A stretch of DNA of 64,000 nt from the NCBI RefSeq assembly GCF_000442255.1, contig NZ_KE557287.1:1-64000 (forward strand), in the 5' to 3' direction. The stretch comes from Salipiger mucosus DSM 16094. Its GTDB lineage: Bacteria; Pseudomonadota; Alphaproteobacteria; Rhodobacterales; Rhodobacteraceae. Of the stretch, positions 57,485 to 64,000 are shown piece by piece. The notes under the pieces were generated by a model. It searched no databases. It saw nothing but the letters and a program-made list of their open reading frames with translations, and was not told where the DNA came from. Each line of letters starts with the position of its first letter. The first letter of the stretch is position 1. The position numbers and the translations under genes are program-made.

Positions 57485-58411
57485 ATGCTTCGGTACATCA
57501 CCGTACGCGCGGCGGAGTCCCTGGTCGCACTCTTCGGGGTGTCGGCGCTGGTATTCGTGGCAGCAAGGTTGTCGGGTGACCCGGCAGCCTTGATGCTGCC
57601 GATGGGGGCCTCCGCCGAGCAGATCTCGGCCCTGCGCGAAGAGCTGGGCCTCAACAAGACCATCGCGGAGCAATTCGTGATCTTCGTGTCGAATGCGCTG
57701 CAGGGCGATTTCGGCGCGTCGTTCCAATACGGCCGGCCGGCGATGTCGGTGGTCCTCGAGCACCTTCCGGCAACGCTGCAGCTGGCCGGGGCCGCGCTGC
57801 TGGTCGGCGGGATCCTGGGCGCGGGCATCGGCATCCTCGCGGCCATCTATCGCGGCACGCTGTTCGAGACGGGACTCATGACCATCGCCCTTCTCGGGCA
57901 GGCGGCGCCGGTCTTCTGGGTCGCGGTCATGCTGATCCTCGTCTTCGCGGTCAATCTGGGCTGGCTGCCGACGGGCGGCTACGGCGGCATCGAGAACCTG
58001 ATCCTTCCGGCGACGGCCCTGTCGGTCTACGTGGCCGCCAGCCTTGCGCGGCTGGCGCGGGGCAGCGTGCTCGACGTCATCAACGCCGAGTATGTCCGCA
58101 CGGCCTGGGCGAAGGGGCTGTCCAGCCGCGTCGTCTATGTCCGGCACGTTGTGCGCGGGGCGCTGATCCCGATCGTGACCCTTTTCGGCATCATCGCGGG
58201 CGAATTGCTGGGCGGCTCGGTCGTGGCCGAGACGATCTTCGGCTGGCCCGGCATCGGCCGTGTCACCATCCAGGCGATCGAGGCGCGGGACTTCGCCGTC
58301 GTCCAGGCGAGCGTGATGATCATCGCGGCGATCTTCGTCGGCATCAATTTCGCGATCGACCTGCTCTACGGGGTGCTCGACCCCCGCATCCGACTGACGA
58401 GAAAGGCTTAA
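57485..58411 (+). CDS. Dipeptide-type ABC permease (DppB type)
   Basis: A 308-residue membrane protein with about six helices, N-terminal DppB-like TM1 and ELGLNKTIAEQFVIFVSNAL. The permease loop INAEYVRTAWAKGLSSRVVY and the C-terminal ETIFGWPGIGRVTIQAI are typical. It lies 7 bp after the binding-protein gene and 4 bp before the second permease. Confidence 0.93.
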   Translation: MLRYITVRAAESLVALFGVSALVFVAARLSGDPAALMLPMGASAEQISALREELGLNKTIAEQFVIFVSNALQGDFGASFQYGRPAMSVVLEHLPATLQLAGAALLVGGILGAGIGILAAIYRGTLFETGLMTIALLGQAAPVFWVAVMLILVFAVNLGWLPTGGYGGIENLILPATALSVYVAASLARLARGSVLDVINAEYVRTAWAKGLSSRVVYVRHVVRGALIPIVTLFGIIAGELLGGSVVAETIFGWPGIGRVTIQAIEARDFAVVQASVMIIAAIFVGINFAIDLLYGVLDPRIRLTRKA

Positions 58412-58415
58412 TCCC

Positions 58416-59261
58416 ATGCGATCGAACGTGCAGGGCATCTTTGCGGCGGGCGTCATGGCGCTCTTCGTTCTCGTCGCGCTCTTTGCCGATGTCATCGTCC
58501 CGAAGGATCCGCTGGGGATGGACCTGCTCAGCCGGACCACTCCGCCGACCTGGTCCTGGACCGGCCTGGGCGAGCATCCGCTGGGCACCGACCTGCTGGG
58601 GCGCGACATCTTCAGCCGCATCATCGCCGGGGCCCAGACCGTGCTGCTGGTCGGTGTCGTCTCGGTCGTCCTGGGCGGGTTCCTGGGCGTCACGCTGGGC
58701 CTCGTCGCGGGCTACGCCGGGGGCTGGATCGACCGGATGATCATGCGGCTCGCGGACGTGCAGCTGTCGATCCCGATCATGCTCTTTGCGCTGATCGTGG
58801 TGGCGGCCCTCGGCCCGAGCCTCGTCAACCTCGTCGCGGTGCTGGCCCTCACCGGCTGGACCCGGTTCGCCCGCGTCATCCGCGGGCAGGTGCTGGCGAT
58901 ACGCGAGTTCGACTTCGTGCTCTCGGCCAAGTCCGCCGGCGCCTCGGCGCTGCGAATCCTGGTGTTTCACATCCTGCCGAACGTGATGAACTCGATCGTC
59001 GTCATCGCCTCGCTCGACCTCGCGCGGGTGATCCTGCTCGAGGCCTCGCTCAGCTTTCTCGGGCTGGGGGTCCAGCCGCCGACGTCGAGCTGGGGCCGCA
59101 TGCTGGCCGAAGGACGCACCTACATCGCCTCGGCCTGGTGGATCTCGACGCTGCCGGGCTTCGCCATCCTGATCGTCGTGTTCAGCGTCAGCATGCTCGG
59201 TGACTGGCTGCGCGACCTGGTCGACCCGACCTCGCGGTTCCGCGGTCCGGGCTCGAAGTAA
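58416..59261 (+). CDS. Dipeptide-type ABC permease (DppC type)
   Basis: A 281-residue membrane protein with HPLGTDLLGRDIFSRIIAGA, the conserved DppC segment after TM1, and the permease loop REFDFVLSAKSAGASALRIL. It forms the translocation pore with the DppB-type partner. The ATPase gene begins 46 bp downstream. Confidence 0.93.
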   Translation: MRSNVQGIFAAGVMALFVLVALFADVIVPKDPLGMDLLSRTTPPTWSWTGLGEHPLGTDLLGRDIFSRIIAGAQTVLLVGVVSVVLGGFLGVTLGLVAGYAGGWIDRMIMRLADVQLSIPIMLFALIVVAALGPSLVNLVAVLALTGWTRFARVIRGQVLAIREFDFVLSAKSAGASALRILVFHILPNVMNSIVVIASLDLARVILLEASLSFLGLGVQPPTSSWGRMLAEGRTYIASAWWISTLPGFAILIVVFSVSMLGDWLRDLVDPTSRFRGPGSK

Positions 59262-59307
59262 CGCAAGACCCGCACGGCGGGACGAAGACCATTGAATGGA
59301 GCATCTG

Positions 59308-60350
<1,043 letters not shown>

Positions 60351-60391
60351 GGCTTTCATCGTGGCGGCATGCATCCAGAAAGGCGGAACGC

Positions 60392-60420
60392 TTGACTTGG
60401 ACAATATTGGCGCCAATCAT
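60392..60420 (+). promoter_or_regulatory. Internal promoter with GntR-like palindrome
   Basis: A TTGACT -35-like hexamer (60392-60397), 17 bp and AATCAT (60415-60420). The perfect palindrome ATTGGCGCCAAT (60406-60417) overlaps the spacer and -10, and its flank TCA-T-GGCGACACAAAAGGC matches the element upstream of the binding-protein gene. It lies 70 bp before the second ATPase gene. Confidence 0.55.
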
Positions 60421-60489
60421 GGCGACACAAAAGGCGCACCCGGACGGGTCGCCGCTCCCCGACCGCAAATCGCGCGCGACAAGGTGAAC

Positions 60490-61410
<921 letters not shown>

Positions 61411-61436
61411 CGCCCGCAGAACAGCAGGAGCCACGA

Positions 61437-62558
61437 ATGAAGATTGAAGCGATCACGGTCCGCTCCGTGAGAGTGCCATACCGGCGGAACCACACGCTGA
61501 GCTTCGGGCCGCAGTCCTATGCCAGCTCGACCATCGTGACCCTGCACACCGATGCTGGGATCGACGGCTACGGCGAGGCCAACGTGCTTGGCGGTCCGTT
61601 CTGGAGCTACGAGAGCACCGCGTCGATCGAGGCGATCTGCACGCATTACCTCGCCCCCGCGATCACCGGCATGGACCCGCGGTCGCCGGCGCTGGTCGGT
61701 GACGTCATGCGCCGGGCGGTGAACGGCAATCCATTCGCCCGCGCCGCGGTCGAGATGGCCTGCTTCGACATTGCCGGCAAGGCGGCAGGGGTCCCGGTGA
61801 ACCGCCTTCTGGGCGGCGCGCGGCGTGACAGCGTCGACATGATCTGGTCGCTCGCGGACGGCGATCCGCAGAAGGAGGTCGACGAGGCCATCGACATCCA
61901 CGAGACCCACGGCATCGGGATCTTCAAGGTCAAGACGGGCCACAAGCCGCCCGAGGAGGACCTCGCGCGCCTCAAGATCCTGAGCGACGCGCTCGGCGAC
62001 CGGTTCCAGCTGCGACCCGACGCCAACCAGGGCTGGGACGAGATGACCTGCATGCGCATGATGCCCGCGCTGCGGGACATGGGCATCTACCTTCTCGAAC
62101 AGCCGGTGCCCCGCGACAACCTTGCCGGGATGACCCGCCTGCGGGCGATGGGGATCCTGCCGATCATGGCCGACGAGGCGGCGATGAGCCCCGAGGACGT
62201 CTCGAACATCATCCGCGTCGGCGGGGCCGACATCTTTGCGCTGAAGGTGGCCAAGGCCGGAGGGATCCTTCCGACCCTGCAGAGCGCCCAGATCGCGGCC
62301 GCGGCGGGACTGCAATGCTACATGGGCTGCATGATGGAAACGGGGCTTGGCGTGTCGGCCTACCTGCACGCCTGCGCCGCCGCGCCGGACATGCGATACG
62401 GTGCGGCCCTGCCGGGCCCGCTGCTGATGACGACGAGCATTCTCAAGGACGAAATCACCTACCGCGACGGCAAGGTCCTCGTGCCGGACGGCCCCGGGCT
62501 GGGCGTGACGCCCGACTGGGACGTGATCGGCGATCTCGCCCCGGTCTACGACGCATAG
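61437..62558 (+). CDS. Enolase-superfamily enzyme, muconate-cycloisomerase subgroup
   Basis: A 373-residue protein with base Lys in IFKVKTG, metal ligands in RPDANQG, LLEQPVP and MADEAAM, and the opposite-face Lys in FALKVAKAGG. The two-Lys arrangement fits the muconate lactonizing subgroup, which includes dipeptide epimerases, N-acylamino-acid racemases and hydroxyproline-betaine epimerases. Following a dipeptide-type ABC transporter, an epimerase for an imported amino-acid derivative is likely. The start follows CAGGAG, 26 bp after the ATPase gene. Confidence 0.86.
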   Translation: MKIEAITVRSVRVPYRRNHTLSFGPQSYASSTIVTLHTDAGIDGYGEANVLGGPFWSYESTASIEAICTHYLAPAITGMDPRSPALVGDVMRRAVNGNPFARAAVEMACFDIAGKAAGVPVNRLLGGARRDSVDMIWSLADGDPQKEVDEAIDIHETHGIGIFKVKTGHKPPEEDLARLKILSDALGDRFQLRPDANQGWDEMTCMRMMPALRDMGIYLLEQPVPRDNLAGMTRLRAMGILPIMADEAAMSPEDVSNIIRVGGADIFALKVAKAGGILPTLQSAQIAAAAGLQCYMGCMMETGLGVSAYLHACAAAPDMRYGAALPGPLLMTTSILKDEITYRDGKVLVPDGPGLGVTPDWDVIGDLAPVYDA

Positions 62559-62601
62559 GGCAGGCCGGCAGCGCGCCCCGCAAGGCGCGCGCGAGGTCAG
62601 G

Positions 62602-64000
62602 ATGGACGTGATGCGACTTTTCGGAAGCCACTTCGGAACCTACGAGGTCCGGCACACGGAGGCCGGCGAGGTCAGTCTCGCCCCCTTCGCGCCGGACCCG
62701 CAGCCCTCGGATCTTGGGCTGGGGTTCACCGAAATGCTGGAGCACCCGCTGCGCGTGGCCCGGCCCGCGATCCGGTCGGGCTGGCTCGAGCGGCGCGACC
62801 GGGACGGGCGCGGCACCGACGACTATGTCGAGGTCGACTGGGACACCGCGCTCGACCTCCTGGCCGAAGAGTTGACCGAGGTCCGCGCCAAGCACGGCAA
62901 CCGCGCCATTTTCGGCGGCTCCTACGGCTGGGCGAGCGCCGGGCGGTTTCACCATGCGCCGAGCCAGCTCAAGCGTTTCCTGAACCTCTTCGGGGGCTTC
63001 ACCTCGTCGGTCCATACCTACAGCTTCGGCTCCGGCGCGGTGATCCTGCCGCATATCTTCGGCAAGGACTTCTCCGACGCCTATGCCGTGGCGCCGACAT
63101 GGGACCAGATCGCGGGCAACACCGACGTGGTCCTGTCCTTCGGCGGCATGCGCCTCAGCAACGCCGAGGTGGAATCCGGCGGGTGCGGTCGGCACGAGAC
63201 TCCCGCCTGGCTGCAATCGCTCGGCCGCCCGGGCAAGAAGCTCATCGTTTTCGCACCGCAGGACATGGACCTGCCCGAGGGCGTGAACGGCGAATGGGTC
63301 GGCATCCGCCCGAACACCGACTGCGCGGTGCTTCTGGCCATCGCCTGCGAGATCCTCCGCGCGGGCCACGAGGACCGCGATTTCATCGAGGGGTTCACCT
63401 TCGGCTTCGCCGAGTACCGGGCCTACCTGCTGGGTGAAACCGACGGCGTGGTCAAGGACGCGGACTGGGCCGGGCGCCTCTCGGGCGTGCCCTCCGAGAC
63501 GATCCGCGCGCTTGCCGCCATGTTCCGGACAGGCCGGGTGCTCATCAACATCGCATGGTCGATCCAGCGCGCCGACAACGGGGAAATGGCCTATTGGGCC
63601 GCCGCGGCGCTGGCGGCCATCACCGGGCAGATCGGCCTGCCCGGCGGCGGGCTCTGTATCGGGCTGATGGCGGTCAACAGCATCGGGCGGAACGTCCCCC
63701 GGCTCGCGGGTCCGGCCGTCCCGCAGGGAAGGAACCCGGTCTCCGACTTCATCCCCGTCGCGAGGATCGCGGACCTGCTGCTGCGCGAGAGCGAAAGCAT
63801 CCACTACGACGGCCGCGATCTGGACGTGCCGCGGATCGAGCTCGTCTACTGGTGCGGGGGCAATCCCTTTCACCACCACCAGGACCTCAACCGGCTGCGT
63901 CGGGCCTTCTGGCAGCCGCGCACCGTGGTCGTGCACGAGATGGCCTGGACCGCCACCGCGCGGCACGCGGATATCGTGCTGCCCGCCGCCCTGCCGCTGG
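62602..64000 (+). CDS. Molybdopterin oxidoreductase, BisC/DMSO-reductase type (cut by window edge)
   Basis: The visible 466 residues match the DMSO/TMAO/biotin-sulfoxide reductase family: GSYGWASAGRFHHAPSQLKR with Ser112 as the likely Mo ligand, GGFTSSVHTYSFGSGAVILP, and GGNPFHHHQDLNRLRRAFWQ. There is no N-terminal Cys cluster for Fe-S and no twin-arginine leader, so it should be a cytoplasmic bis-MGD enzyme like BisC. It would reduce an S-oxide or N-oxide. The gene starts 43 bp after the enolase-family gene and is probably in the same operon; the start may be 62602 or 62611. The C-terminus lies beyond the window. Confidence 0.88.
   Translation, partial: MDVMRLFGSHFGTYEVRHTEAGEVSLAPFAPDPQPSDLGLGFTEMLEHPLRVARPAIRSGWLERRDRDGRGTDDYVEVDWDTALDLLAEELTEVRAKHGNRAIFGGSYGWASAGRFHHAPSQLKRFLNLFGGFTSSVHTYSFGSGAVILPHIFGKDFSDAYAVAPTWDQIAGNTDVVLSFGGMRLSNAEVESGGCGRHETPAWLQSLGRPGKKLIVFAPQDMDLPEGVNGEWVGIRPNTDCAVLLAIACEILRAGHEDRDFIEGFTFGFAEYRAYLLGETDGVVKDADWAGRLSGVPSETIRALAAMFRTGRVLINIAWSIQRADNGEMAYWAAAALAAITGQIGLPGGGLCIGLMAVNSIGRNVPRLAGPAVPQGRNPVSDFIPVARIADLLLRESESIHYDGRDLDVPRIELVYWCGGNPFHHHQDLNRLRRAFWQPRTVVVHEMAWTATARHADIVLPAALPL

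Overview
This is high-GC DNA with gene families and gene orders typical of marine Rhodobacterales (Roseobacter group): a split methionine synthase, a fused glycine-to-betaine methyltransferase, and TRAP, TTT and ABC solute transporters with their own regulators. The species cannot be named from this window. No rRNA, tRNA, CRISPR array, insertion sequence or phage gene was recognised.

Layout. (1) 1-8522, minus strand: an apparent operon running from a fused glycine/sarcosine/dimethylglycine methyltransferase through metF, split metH, metK and ahcY (cut by the window edge). It joins glycine betaine synthesis to the activated-methyl cycle that must supply three SAM per betaine. metK carries an apparent one-base deletion. 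(2) 9029-11353: tex. (3) 11354-14180: a palindrome-rich intergenic region, a ThDP-dependent enzyme and an Asp/Glu-racemase-family protein. (4) 14349-15974: an AidB-like acyl-CoA dehydrogenase. (5) 16194-17515: three small membrane-protein genes in visibly AT-richer DNA. (6) 18085-28494: an SDR, a TIM-barrel isomerase/dehydratase-like protein, a flavoprotein, a LysR regulator, a complete TctCBA transporter, a shikimate-dehydrogenase-like protein and an IlvD/Edd dehydratase, perhaps for a hydroaromatic or sugar-acid substrate. (7) 28732-29685: an aldo/keto reductase. (8) 29754-36376, minus strand: a LysR gene and an alternative haem-copper oxidase operon (subunit II with cytochrome c, fused I+III, two small membrane proteins, triheme cytochrome c). 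(9) 36484-40272: a PhyH-family dioxygenase and a TRAP transporter. (10) 40556-54699: an L-fucose/L-fuconate-type oxidative pathway with a CUT1 sugar ABC transporter, an IclR regulator, a lactonase-like amidohydrolase, a CoA-transferase and a solute-binding-like protein without a signal peptide. (11) 55089-64000: a GntR regulator, a dipeptide-type ABC transporter (its first ATPase broken by an apparent one-base deletion), an enolase-superfamily enzyme and the start of a cytoplasmic DMSO/biotin-sulfoxide-reductase-type molybdoenzyme.

Several candidate operators can be read directly: a LysR box on both sides of its gene (TAAC-N5-GTTA type), four GTATTC-N6-GAATRG-type sites around the IclR locus, and matched TGGCGCCA palindromes before the peptide ABC operon and before its last ATPase. 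Two one-base deletions in otherwise intact genes and one SD-positioned ATC where ATG is expected suggest base-level assembly errors, although real mutations cannot be excluded.
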